Below, one piece after another: positions 1-6,501 of a DNA stretch of 64,000 bases. Origin of the DNA: Mycetocola zhadangensis. GTDB lineage: Bacteria > Actinomycetota > Actinomycetes > Actinomycetales > Microbacteriaceae. Within the stretch, counting starts at the first letter, position 1. Each line of letters starts with the position of its first letter. Below the pieces are notes generated by a model that worked only from the letters and a program-made list of their open reading frames with translations, was not told the origin of the DNA and did no database searches. The DNA is taken from assembly GCF_003668565.1 (NCBI RefSeq), contig NZ_RCWJ01000001.1:372001-436000 (forward strand). Direction: 5' to 3'. The position numbers and the translations under genes are program-made.

Positions 1-2
1 TC

Positions 3-128
3 GGTCACGCCCTCGCTGCGGGACCTGGAGTGAACCCCATCGGCGACCTTGCGCTTGAGCGAGCGCAGTGGAGTCCCGAGGTCTGCCAGTGCGCTGACTA
101 CTCGGCCGAGGCCGCGACCGGGAGGTAA
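3..128 (+). CDS. DUF501 family protein, C-terminal part (gene begins before the window)
   Basis: The third forward frame is open from the window edge to the TAA at 126-128 and keeps G or C in most third codon positions. It encodes a tail beginning GHALAAGPGVNPIGDLALE and ending in a Trp/Cys-containing segment. From memory this resembles the conserved end of actinobacterial DUF501 proteins, which sit with enolase, an FtsB/DivIC-like gene and Ppx/GppA upstream of subtilisin-type genes. The stop lies 4 bases before the start of the next gene, so the two are probably cotranscribed. The function of DUF501 is unknown. A shorter alternative, an upstream gene ending at the TGA at 31-33 in the first frame, cannot be excluded. 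Confidence 0.65.
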   Translation, partial: GHALAAGPGVNPIGDLALERAQWSPEVCQCADYSAEAATGR

Positions 129-132
129 CGCC

Positions 133-1395
133 GTGACCTCGAAACGTCGCATCCTGCCTGCCGCCCTGGCCGCACTGTTCGTGTTTGGTACTGTCAGTGC
201 CGGTGCGACTGCGGCACACGCCGACCCTGTTCGTGACGCCCAGTACTGGCTCGCGAGTTACGGCGTGGCCGAGGCATGGAACACCACCCGCGGCGCCGGA
301 ACCACAATCGCCGTGATCGACACGGGCATTGCCAACGGTCCAGCGGAGTTCAACGGGGCTGTCGTCGCGGGCCACGACGCGTCGGGCGTCGGAAGTGCGG
401 ACGGTCGCACCCCCGTCGGCGGCTCAGACGAGAACCCGCACGGGAGCTGGGTCGCGTCCCTGGCTGCAGGCCGAGGAAACGGCGAAGGTAACGGTGTTCT
501 CGGTACCGCTCCGGAAGCGAACCTCATTTCGATTTCCGTTGGATTCCAGACAAGCGGATCCACGGTCCCTTTTGAGGACCAGATAGCGGATGCCATTCAC
601 TTCGCTGTGGATAACGGTGCGGACGTGATCAACATGTCGTTGACGACAAACACGCTTGACTGGCCAGAGAGCTGGGACGAAGCGTTCTCCTACGCCGACG
701 AGAAGAATGTTGTCATCGTCGCAGCTGCGGGTAACCGGGGGAGCGGAACCGAGCAGATTGGTGCTCCCGCAACGATCCCAGGTGTGCTCGTTGTCGCAGG
801 AGTCGACCCGTCGGGTGCGGCCAGCTGGAATGCCTCGAGTCAGGGAATCACCCTGGGCGTCGCCGCTCCGAGTGAGGGTCTCGTCGGCGTCTCGCCTGAC
901 GGGTCCTACGTGACCTGGGCGGGAACGAGTGGAGCGTCGCCCATTGTTGCCGGTATCGCCGCACTGGTGCGGGCGAAGTATCCAGACATGGATGCGGCCA
1001 ACGTCATCAACCGAATCATCGCGACGGCGACGCCTGCAGCTGACCAGACGGACGTGCCAAGCCCCATCTACGGATACGGCTACGTCAACGCGGCTCGCGC
1101 GGTGAATGCCGATGTGCCTGCAGTGGAAACGAACCCGATGGGTGACCTCGCCGCCTGGATCACGCAGCACAGAAAAGCGGATGCCGCTCCACCGGAAATC
1201 CCGACGGACGCGGGAAGCGTTCCGGCCCTGCCACCGCTTGAGACCTCGGCACAGGCGCACAATCCGTTCCTGCCAACCTCCGAATCGCTTCTGTATGTGA
1301 GCATCCCGCTCGCCCTCTTTCTAGGAACTGCTACCCTAGTAGTGCTCGGTGCCATAGGCGCCACCCGGCAAATCAAGCGGGTGGCTCGCAGGTAG
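133..1395 (+). CDS. S8 family serine peptidase, secreted and membrane-anchored (mycosin-like)
   Basis: This is a subtilisin-type serine protease of 420 residues acting on the outer face of the membrane. The start is the GTG at 133 because GGAGGT lies 7 bases upstream; an open stretch upstream to 49 lacks such a site. The N-terminus is a signal peptide (KRR, then a hydrophobic stretch, cleavage near residue 30 after AHA). The catalytic triad is visible: Asp in AVIDTGIA, His in NPHGSWVAS and Ser in GTSGASPIVAG. Near the C-terminus a single hydrophobic helix is followed by a basic end (RQIKRVARR), which gives a tail anchor. The layout matches mycosins of type VII secretion, but no ESX genes are in the window, so the substrate is unknown. 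It probably forms an operon with the DUF501 gene before it and the flavoprotein after it. Confidence 0.93.
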   Translation: MTSKRRILPAALAALFVFGTVSAGATAAHADPVRDAQYWLASYGVAEAWNTTRGAGTTIAVIDTGIANGPAEFNGAVVAGHDASGVGSADGRTPVGGSDENPHGSWVASLAAGRGNGEGNGVLGTAPEANLISISVGFQTSGSTVPFEDQIADAIHFAVDNGADVINMSLTTNTLDWPESWDEAFSYADEKNVVIVAAAGNRGSGTEQIGAPATIPGVLVVAGVDPSGAASWNASSQGITLGVAAPSEGLVGVSPDGSYVTWAGTSGASPIVAGIAALVRAKYPDMDAANVINRIIATATPAADQTDVPSPIYGYGYVNAARAVNADVPAVETNPMGDLAAWITQHRKADAAPPEIPTDAGSVPALPPLETSAQAHNPFLPTSESLLYVSIPLALFLGTATLVVLGAIGATRQIKRVARR

Positions 1396-1440
1396 TAGCC
1401 TGTTTGAGTCCTTGCGACCCTCAGTAGGAGAATTCTCACC

Positions 1441-2868
1441 GTGCCAAAAATTCTTATCGTAGGCGGCGGCTATGCCGGTTTCTACACAGCCTGGAAGCTC
1501 GAAAAGTGGCTCCGTCGAGGCGAAGCAGAGGTCACCGTTGTAGACCCGCTGCCGTACATGACGTACCAGCCGTTCCTTCCCGAGGTTGCCGCCGGTTCGA
1601 TTGAGGCACGGCACGCCGTTGTGGCTCAGCGTCGTCACCTCAAGAAGACAACGGTCATCACCGCGAAGGTGACACACATCAACCACGCCGAGAAGAAGGC
1701 GACCATCACGCCTGCCACAGGTGAATCGTGGGAGTTCGACTACGACATCGTCGTCGTCACCGGCGGTGCGGTCTCTCGCACCTTCCCGATCCCTGGCGTC
1801 GCAGACCAGGCCATCGGCCTCAAGACCATTGAAGAAGCGGTCGCTATTCGCGACCGTGTCCTCGAAAACTTCGACAAAGCAGCAAGTCTTCCGGCGGGAC
1901 CGGAGCGCTCACGCCTGCTCAACTTCGTCGTCGTCGGCGGCGGGTTCGCCGGTATCGAGGTGTTCGCTGAGCTGCGTTCGTTCGCCAGTTCACTGTTGAA
2001 GTTCTACCCGCAGCTGTCTTTCGATGACGTGGAGTTCCACCTGATCGAGGCCATGGGACGCATCATGCCCGAGGTCAGCCTCAAGACGAGCCACTGGGTC
2101 CTGAAGAACCTGGCGGAACGCGGCGCGCTTGTGCACCTCGACACGCAACTGCAGTCAGCGGTCGACGGCAAGATCGAGCTCTCCACCGGTGAGAAGTTCG
2201 AGTCTGACCTGATCGTGTGGACAGCCGGTGTCATGGCGAACCCGCAGATCGTTCGCAACACCGACCTGCCCATTGAGGAGCGTGGACGACTCGTTGTGCG
2301 CCCGGACCTTCGCGTCGGCACCGACGACGAGATCATCCCCGACGCATGGGGCGCCGGAGACATCAGCGCTATCCGTGACCTGTCCGGCGGTGGCGTCGGA
2401 GGATTCTGTGTTCCGAACGCGCAGCACGCTGTTCGCCAGGGCAAGCTCATGGCAAAGAACATCGTTGCGGTGCTGCGAGGCGAAGAGCCCAAGGAGTACA
2501 TGCACAAAAACCTTGGTGCAGTTGCTGGCCTTGGAATCGGCGTTGGTGTCTTCCAGTCGGGCAAGATCGCGATCAAGGGTTCTCTCGCCTGGCTTGCGCA
2601 CCGTGGGTACCACGGCATGGCGATGCCGAGTTGGGAGCGCAAGCTTCGCGTCGTCGCAGGCTGGGTTGCCAACTTCTTCCTTGGCCGCGACATTGTCGGC
2701 ATTTCGGCCGTTCAGACGCCGCGTGCGGCGTTCGAGCAGTTCGCTTCACGGCCCAAGCCGGCGGCGACGCCTGTCGAAGAAGCGCCTGCCGTAAAGAAGG
2801 CTCCGGCGCGTAAGCGCACGACTGCAGCTGTCGCTGCTGAGCCGGAAGCTGTCGCAGCCTCCAAGTAA
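1441..2868 (+). CDS. ndh: NAD(P)/FAD-dependent oxidoreductase, type II NADH dehydrogenase-like
   Basis: This 475-residue flavoprotein probably oxidises NADH and passes electrons to quinone at the inner face of the membrane without pumping protons. Two Rossmann dinucleotide sites are visible: VGGGYAG at residues 7-13 for FAD and VGGGFAG near residue 165 for NADH. A TAGVMANP-type segment and a GAGD segment typical of the NDH-2 fold follow. The last 40 residues are a Lys/Ala/Pro-rich tail beyond the usual family end. The GTG start has AGGAG about 11 bases upstream. It follows the peptidase after 45 bases and is closed by a strong hairpin terminator. The class is well supported; the exact electron acceptor is inferred. 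Confidence 0.88.
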   Translation: MPKILIVGGGYAGFYTAWKLEKWLRRGEAEVTVVDPLPYMTYQPFLPEVAAGSIEARHAVVAQRRHLKKTTVITAKVTHINHAEKKATITPATGESWEFDYDIVVVTGGAVSRTFPIPGVADQAIGLKTIEEAVAIRDRVLENFDKAASLPAGPERSRLLNFVVVGGGFAGIEVFAELRSFASSLLKFYPQLSFDDVEFHLIEAMGRIMPEVSLKTSHWVLKNLAERGALVHLDTQLQSAVDGKIELSTGEKFESDLIVWTAGVMANPQIVRNTDLPIEERGRLVVRPDLRVGTDDEIIPDAWGAGDISAIRDLSGGGVGGFCVPNAQHAVRQGKLMAKNIVAVLRGEEPKEYMHKNLGAVAGLGIGVGVFQSGKIAIKGSLAWLAHRGYHGMAMPSWERKLRVVAGWVANFFLGRDIVGISAVQTPRAAFEQFASRPKPAATPVEEAPAVKKAPARKRTTAAVAAEPEAVAASK

Positions 2869-2880
2869 GAATGTTGCACT

Positions 2881-2913
2881 CGAAGAGCCCGGCCCATAGG
2901 GTCGGGCTCTTCG
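2881..2913 (+). terminator. Rho-independent terminator after the flavoprotein gene
   Basis: A 15-base arm pairs with a second 15-base arm around the loop ATAG, with a single G-T wobble. The core is AGAGCCCGGCCC against GGGTCGGGCTCT. It lies 12 bases after the flavoprotein stop and separates that operon from the tRNA. Confidence 0.88.
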
Positions 2914-2967
2914 TCATGTGAGCCGTGTTCTCTCCGGGATGGTGATCCCCATAAGCTGGAGAGGTAC

Positions 2968-3040
2968 GCCCCCGTAGTCCAATGGCAGAGACAGGCGACT
3001 TAAAATCGCTCCAGTGTGGGTTCGAGTCCCACCGGGGGTA
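2968..3040 (+). tRNA. tRNA-Leu(UAA) by anticodon, with a short (class I) variable loop
   Basis: All four arms fold. The acceptor GCCCCCG (2968-2974) pairs with CGGGGGT (3033-3039) and the discriminator is A3040. The D arm has stem GTC/GAC and a GG in the loop. The anticodon stem GGCGA/TCGCT encloses CTTAAAA, giving anticodon TAA. The T arm GTGGG/CCCAC has loop TTCGAGT. CCA is not encoded. Only five bases (CCAGT, 3011-3015) lie between the anticodon and T stems, whereas bacterial tRNA-Leu normally carries a long variable arm. The RNA itself is very likely real; its charging identity is less certain. It follows a terminator and has a pseudogene ending directly at its 3' side. Confidence 0.88.
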
Positions 3041-3537
3041 CTAGTTTGATCCTTGGCAGATCCGCCCGGCCGCCAGCACTCTGCCATCTTCGAGGGCTGC
3101 GACCGTGTGATAACTCCCTGCCGAGACTGCCGTAATGCTGCGCCAAGCAGAGACTTCATCAACGCCGACCATCCGATCCCCGGCCGCAATCACCTTGCCG
3201 TCTCGAGTCAGCCAGCCGGCGGCAATGCTCACGACCTGAGTCCAATCGCCGACATCACACTGCCCCGCGTTGTTCCAACCTGTCGCGAGTACCGTGCCGT
3301 CCGTGCGCAGCCCGACCGTATGGGCGCGACCGTGTTCGAGGCGGTGTGCGCGCCACCGACGGCAACGGCAACAACGTCTGCCCAGCCTTCCACTCGCCGC
3401 TCTTCCGAATTTGGGCGGCCAGCGGCGAGCACTGAACCATCTGCCAATACGCCGGCAGAGTGTTGGCGGCCCGCGGCGATGAGAGCGTGAGCTGGCTCTG
3501 GGGTCTGTTCGTACTCATCCTTCGATGGTGCCAGCAA
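3041..3537 (-). pseudogene. RCC1-repeat protein, frameshifted remnant
   Basis: The complement encodes RCC1-type repeats with the pattern AVSAGSYHTVAALEDGRVLAAG and relatives such as LADGSVLAAGRPN and LRTDGTVLATGWNNAGQ. The first part is readable from 3537 down to about 3346. The rest is in a different frame from 3322 down to the TAG at 3041-3043. About 26 extra bases separate the HT of one frame from the HT of the other, which explains the shift. RCC1 proteins form beta-propellers, but only two to three repeats remain, so it is too short and broken to work. Its stop touches the tRNA 3' end, the usual landing site for integrated elements. The family call is good; the boundaries of the original gene are unknown. 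Confidence 0.72.
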
Positions 3538-3961
3538 TCACATTCGAAAAGATCGACCCACAGCCTGTCGCGTCGACGTGGCCCGCGCCTATGTAGCGGA
3601 CTTGCCCGAAAACGATCGATTCCAAATGCACTCCGTTTGTTAGAGGATTCCGACAGCTTTGTACCAAGCGCGAACTCAGCGTTGAGCGTGTTACAGATAA
3701 GGCACGCCTGCGGGCGATTAAGTCGGGCAGGGGAAACGGGCATCCCAGCTATGACGCGGCGGCGGCTCACCAATGGCGACGCCAGTGCCCGGTGGCCAAC
3801 CCTCTCGGGAGCATGAAAAGGGAGCTGGTCTGTGGCCATAAAGTGTCGGGCTTGTTCACCCATGATGCTTGTCGTCCTCGCTTGTGGCGAGGAGCACCAC
3901 CCTCTGCTCGAACGAGAGCTCGTGCCACGTTGAGGAGCGCGTCGCAACCGAAGGAAGCTGG
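3538..3961 (-). other. Stretch with no convincing gene, probably degraded coding DNA
   Basis: Open frames exist on both strands, but none shows consistent GC-rich third codon positions or a recognisable family. A short complementary stretch at about 3871-3939 reads WHELSFEQRVVLLATSEDD before a stop and looks like a surviving coding scrap. The region lies between the RCC1 pseudogene and the Nudix regulator and fits a decaying insert next to the tRNA. Confidence 0.4.
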
Positions 3962-4606
3962 TCACTTTACGACCTGATCCTCCTGAACTCGTCGATGGAT
4001 GAAGCGGCGTGCCGGTTTCCCGACGGTCCCCGTGGCGAGTTCCCCTGTTTCCCGGAGGAAGGGCGACATTGTGCGGCGGAAACTGTCCCGCATCAGAATT
4101 TCTCCGGCGACCTGCTGGTGCAGGTCATGAAGTTGACGGATCGTGAACGGCTCGGCGATGAGGCGGTACGGATCAGGGCGTGCCCGGTAGTCCTGCCTAA
4201 TTGTGAGCAATGCCCGCTCCACGATTTGGTCGTGATCGAAGGCGAGTGCGCCCGTCTCCGCGGCGGGGACGACGAGGGCAGGTGGGCGGATCGCCGTCCA
4301 GGGTGCGACGGCGAGGTACGCCACTGACAGCACCCAGCCGCGGTCGTCGCGGTGGGGCGCGTCGAACACGTGTAACTGCTGCAGCTCGACAGTTTCGATG
4401 CCCGTCTTCGCGGCCAGCCCTCGACGAACGGCATCGTCCAACCGTTCACGCTCACGGACGAAGGTGCCTGGGAGTCGGCGTCCGTGACCGTCCTCGATGA
4501 GGACTACCGAGAGCGGTCTGTCAGGCGGGACTGTCAGCACGGCGGCGTCCACCGCGACGGAGGGTCGCGGATACGCCGTCAGATCCGGCGAACCAGAAAC
4601 ATTCAT
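3962..4606 (-). CDS. NrtR-like transcriptional regulator (degenerate Nudix domain plus winged helix)
   Basis: This is a 214-residue protein with two parts. Residues about 15-140 form a Nudix fold (SVAVDAAVLTV, VVLIEDG, LPGTFVRERERLDDAV), in which the catalytic box has lost its REXXEE core (VRRGLAAKTGI instead). Residues about 145-200 form a C-terminal winged-helix segment (FTIRQLHDLHQQV). This pairing is the NrtR family, whose Nudix part senses ADP-ribose-type ligands and whose helix-turn-helix represses NAD-related genes. Loss of the box suggests ligand sensing without hydrolysis. It is divergent from a possible oxygenase gene, with three repeated half-sites between them that are probably its operator. 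The regulated pathway is unknown. Confidence 0.78.
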   Translation of the reverse strand: MNVSGSPDLTAYPRPSVAVDAAVLTVPPDRPLSVVLIEDGHGRRLPGTFVRERERLDDAVRRGLAAKTGIETVELQQLHVFDAPHRDDRGWVLSVAYLAVAPWTAIRPPALVVPAAETGALAFDHDQIVERALLTIRQDYRARPDPYRLIAEPFTIRQLHDLHQQVAGEILMRDSFRRTMSPFLRETGELATGTVGKPARRFIHRRVQEDQVVK

Positions 4607-4626
4607 ATCGCAATTAAAGCAGAAAT

Positions 4627-4670
4627 GCGCTAACGTCGGTGCAGATGAGTTAGCGCGTCATTGCGCTAAC
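4627..4670. promoter_or_regulatory. Probable operator: three GCGCTAAC half-sites in alternating orientation
   Basis: GCGCTAAC occurs at 4627-4634, its complement GTTAGCGC at 4649-4656, and GCGCTAAC again at 4663-4670. The last two form an inverted repeat with a 6-base spacer. Both direct copies extend leftward into an A/T-rich flank (AATGCGCTAAC and ATTGCGCTAAC). The cluster lies between the divergent NrtR-like regulator and the small ORF/oxygenase genes, where an autoregulating repressor would bind. Binding by that regulator is inferred. Confidence 0.65.
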
Positions 4671-4690
4671 CGCCCGAACAAAGAGGTGTG

Positions 4691-4768
4691 ATGAACAATC
4701 GCAACGGAGCCGAGACGACGTCACGAGTAATTCGAGCGCTCGCGCTCAAGCGCGGGGGTGTCCTGTGA
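4691..4768 (+). CDS. Small ORF of 25 residues coupled to the oxygenase gene
   Basis: An ATG at 4691 is preceded by AGAGGTG and opens a 25-codon frame reading MNNRNGAETTSRVIRALAL and ending in a TGA that overlaps the GTG start of the next gene (GTGA). It lies directly after the operator repeats. It could be a leader that couples translation to the downstream gene, or the decayed front of a lost gene. No family is recognised, and the short length makes coding status uncertain. Confidence 0.35.
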   Translation: MNNRNGAETTSRVIRALALKRGGVL

Positions 4769-5424
4769 ACGTCTACGGTCACCCCCCTGAAATCGTGGGG
4801 CTATTCGAGCTGGAGTTCGAGGAGTACATGCACTACATGTATCTCCCTGTCCGTATACCGGAAGGAAACGGGGTCTCGGACGTGCGCGTTCCCCGCCGAC
4901 TGGGGTTCGCATCGGAGATGATCGCACGCGCGATCGCGATCGAGGAGCAGCGGAACAACCGGTGGGACTACGTTTACCTCACCGCGCGCCGCGGTTGGGC
5001 CACCCCGGGCAATCCGCTGAACCGACCCGGTTGGCACTCCGACTCGTTCGGCAAGCCCGACATCAACTACGTCTGGACTGACCGCTTCCCGACCGTGTTC
5101 GCCGAGGGACCATTCGAGCAGATCAGCAACGACCACCTCCGCTCGACCCAGCAGTTTGAGGAGCAGGTCAGCGGCAACGACGACATACGCACGGTGACCT
5201 ACGGTGACCGGGTTCTTATGCGCCTGGACTCGTCCGTCATTCACACAGCGCCCGAAATCCCAGCCCCGGGAGGCAACCGCTCTTTCATCAAAGTGTCGTT
5301 TTCGAACGAACGGTGGAATCTGGCCGGCAATAGTCACAACTACCTCTTCGACTACGAGTGGCAGATGTTCGATCGCGCCCCGATCCGCAGCGATCCGGCG
5401 CGAGCGAACGCGGATGCAGTATGA
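4765..5424 (+). CDS. Possible Fe(II)/2-oxoglutarate-type oxygenase
   Basis: This 219-residue soluble protein has the spacing of a double-stranded beta-helix iron enzyme. An HxD pair lies in PGWHSDSFG (about residue 91), a distal His in DSSVIHTAPE and an Arg in GNRSFIKVSFS shortly after it, where 2-oxoglutarate is normally held. The GTG start at 4765 overlaps the stop of the small ORF upstream, so translation may be coupled. It is divergent from the NrtR-like regulator and is the only evident target of that operator. The substrate cannot be told from the sequence. A cupin-like protein without oxygenase activity is the main alternative. The gene itself is well supported by codon use. Confidence 0.6.
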   Translation: MNVYGHPPEIVGLFELEFEEYMHYMYLPVRIPEGNGVSDVRVPRRLGFASEMIARAIAIEEQRNNRWDYVYLTARRGWATPGNPLNRPGWHSDSFGKPDINYVWTDRFPTVFAEGPFEQISNDHLRSTQQFEEQVSGNDDIRTVTYGDRVLMRLDSSVIHTAPEIPAPGGNRSFIKVSFSNERWNLAGNSHNYLFDYEWQMFDRAPIRSDPARANADAV

Positions 5425-5458
5425 CCGCCTCGTCCCTCGGTGAGCGGCGTTCTAGCCC

Positions 5459-5611
5459 ATCCTGGAGTTGCTGACGAGCTGGTCGCCCGCACTCGCGCCC
5501 GTTGCGGCCTTGCCTGAGTTCGTCGGAGGCAATGCAACCTACACGGTTCGCGGCGACGGACTCGGCGAAGAGAACGACGCAATCAGCGACAACGTTGACA
5601 TCGCACGCTGA
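5459..5611 (+). pseudogene. C-terminal remnant of an unidentified gene
   Basis: After an in-frame TAG at 5453, a stretch of 50 codons without an ATG runs to TGA at 5609-5611. It encodes PEFVGGNATYTVRGDGL followed by an acidic end (GEENDAISDNVDIAR). Third positions are GC-rich, as in real genes here. There is no credible start or ribosome site. It looks like the surviving tail of a gene cut off at the edge of the accessory patch. The family was not recognised. Confidence 0.3.
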
Positions 5612-5657
5612 CCGCAGGCAGATCGCATACATGGGCCGCGTCAGTACTCAACCCGGC

Positions 5658-6215
5658 TCAAGTCGTCCTGTAGCGCGCGTAGATCAGTCCGCTGTCGAAG
5701 GCACGCTCCTCGACCAGTTTGAGATCGAGGCGCACGCCGTCCGGGAAGAACCGCTTGCCGCCGCCCACGACGGTCGTGGTGATGAACAGGTGGTATTCGT
5801 CCACCAGCCCAGCCCTGATCGCCTGGGCAGCAAGGTTGGGGCCATCCACGGTGAAATCATGCTCTGCCTCGGACTTGAGCTTCTGCACTGCCTCTGGGTC
5901 GAAGTTCCGCTCGATTCTGGTGTTCCCGCTCGAGACTGACGTCAAAGTTGTTGAGTACACGACCTTCTCTGCGGCTTGCCAATCCCTGGCGTACTGCAGG
6001 ATGTGCGGTGGTTGATCGGGCTCTTCGTCCGCTGTCTCCCAGTAGACCATGGTCTCGTACATCCGTCGGCCGTAGAGGTAGGTGCCGACGGGACGGAAGA
6101 GATCGTTGATGAAAGTATGCACCTCCTGGTCTTCAGCCCCGGTTCCCAGGTCACCCTCTGCTGCGGCGGCGTAGCCGTCGAGTGACGTGATCATCGAGTA
6201 AATCAGCTTTCCCAT
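5658..6215 (-). CDS. Dihydrofolate reductase family protein (RibD C-terminal type)
   Basis: This 185-residue protein opens with the family signature MGKLIYSMITSLDGYAA, in which SLDG marks the NADPH-binding edge strand. It continues with LYGRRMYETM and DGPNLAAQAIRAGLVDE, the conserved helix of the RibD C-terminal/DHFR fold. The end (SGLIYARYRT) is typical. Such proteins are NADPH-dependent reductases of pteridine- or pyrimidine-like substrates, but most stand-alone members have no proven reaction. It is monocistronic, and the long divergent gap to the methyltransferase gene presumably holds both promoters. A second, only distantly similar family member lies at 48904-49539. Confidence 0.88.
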   Translation of the reverse strand: MGKLIYSMITSLDGYAAAAEGDLGTGAEDQEVHTFINDLFRPVGTYLYGRRMYETMVYWETADEEPDQPPHILQYARDWQAAEKVVYSTTLTSVSSGNTRIERNFDPEAVQKLKSEAEHDFTVDGPNLAAQAIRAGLVDEYHLFITTTVVGGGKRFFPDGVRLDLKLVEERAFDSGLIYARYRTT

Positions 6216-6342
6216 ACGTGTCCCTCGGCTTCCAAACGCTTCCGGCTGACAAGTGCGCAGACGACGTGGCCTTCGTCCGTACGCCCGGGATTCCCTGATC
6301 CCTCGCGTTTCTGGACCCTATCCGCACCCTTGCGCGAAACAC

Positions 6343-6375
6343 AACACCCGGGGCCGAGTTCACGGCCCCGGTGTT
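6343..6375. terminator. Orphan hairpin between divergent genes
   Basis: AACACC plus GGGGCCG pairs with CGGCCCC plus GGTGTT around the loop AGTTCA, with a single bulged C. That is 13 base pairs. A terminator is unexpected between two divergent genes, because neither neighbour transcribes into it. It may be left over from a lost gene or may act in the methyltransferase leader. Confidence 0.45.
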
Positions 6376-6501
6376 CGGTCTCAGTACGGTCCTGCTGACG
6401 ATTCGGTAATGGGTGACTGAACCCGGTCTTTCATTTGTGTGTTCGACGAGGTCACCCAGGCGTAGACTCGCGCGCATCACGCACATCGCAAGGAGGCGAC
6501 C

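Noticed and set aside
424-1260. Long antisense open frame within the peptidase gene
   Set aside because: High-GC coding DNA gives long antisense frames; this one is Arg-rich, has no family match, and the forward frame has the catalytic triad and a ribosome site.
3255-3965. 236-codon complementary frame across the degraded patch
   Set aside because: It has no family match and runs out of frame through the RCC1 repeats, so it is probably chance.
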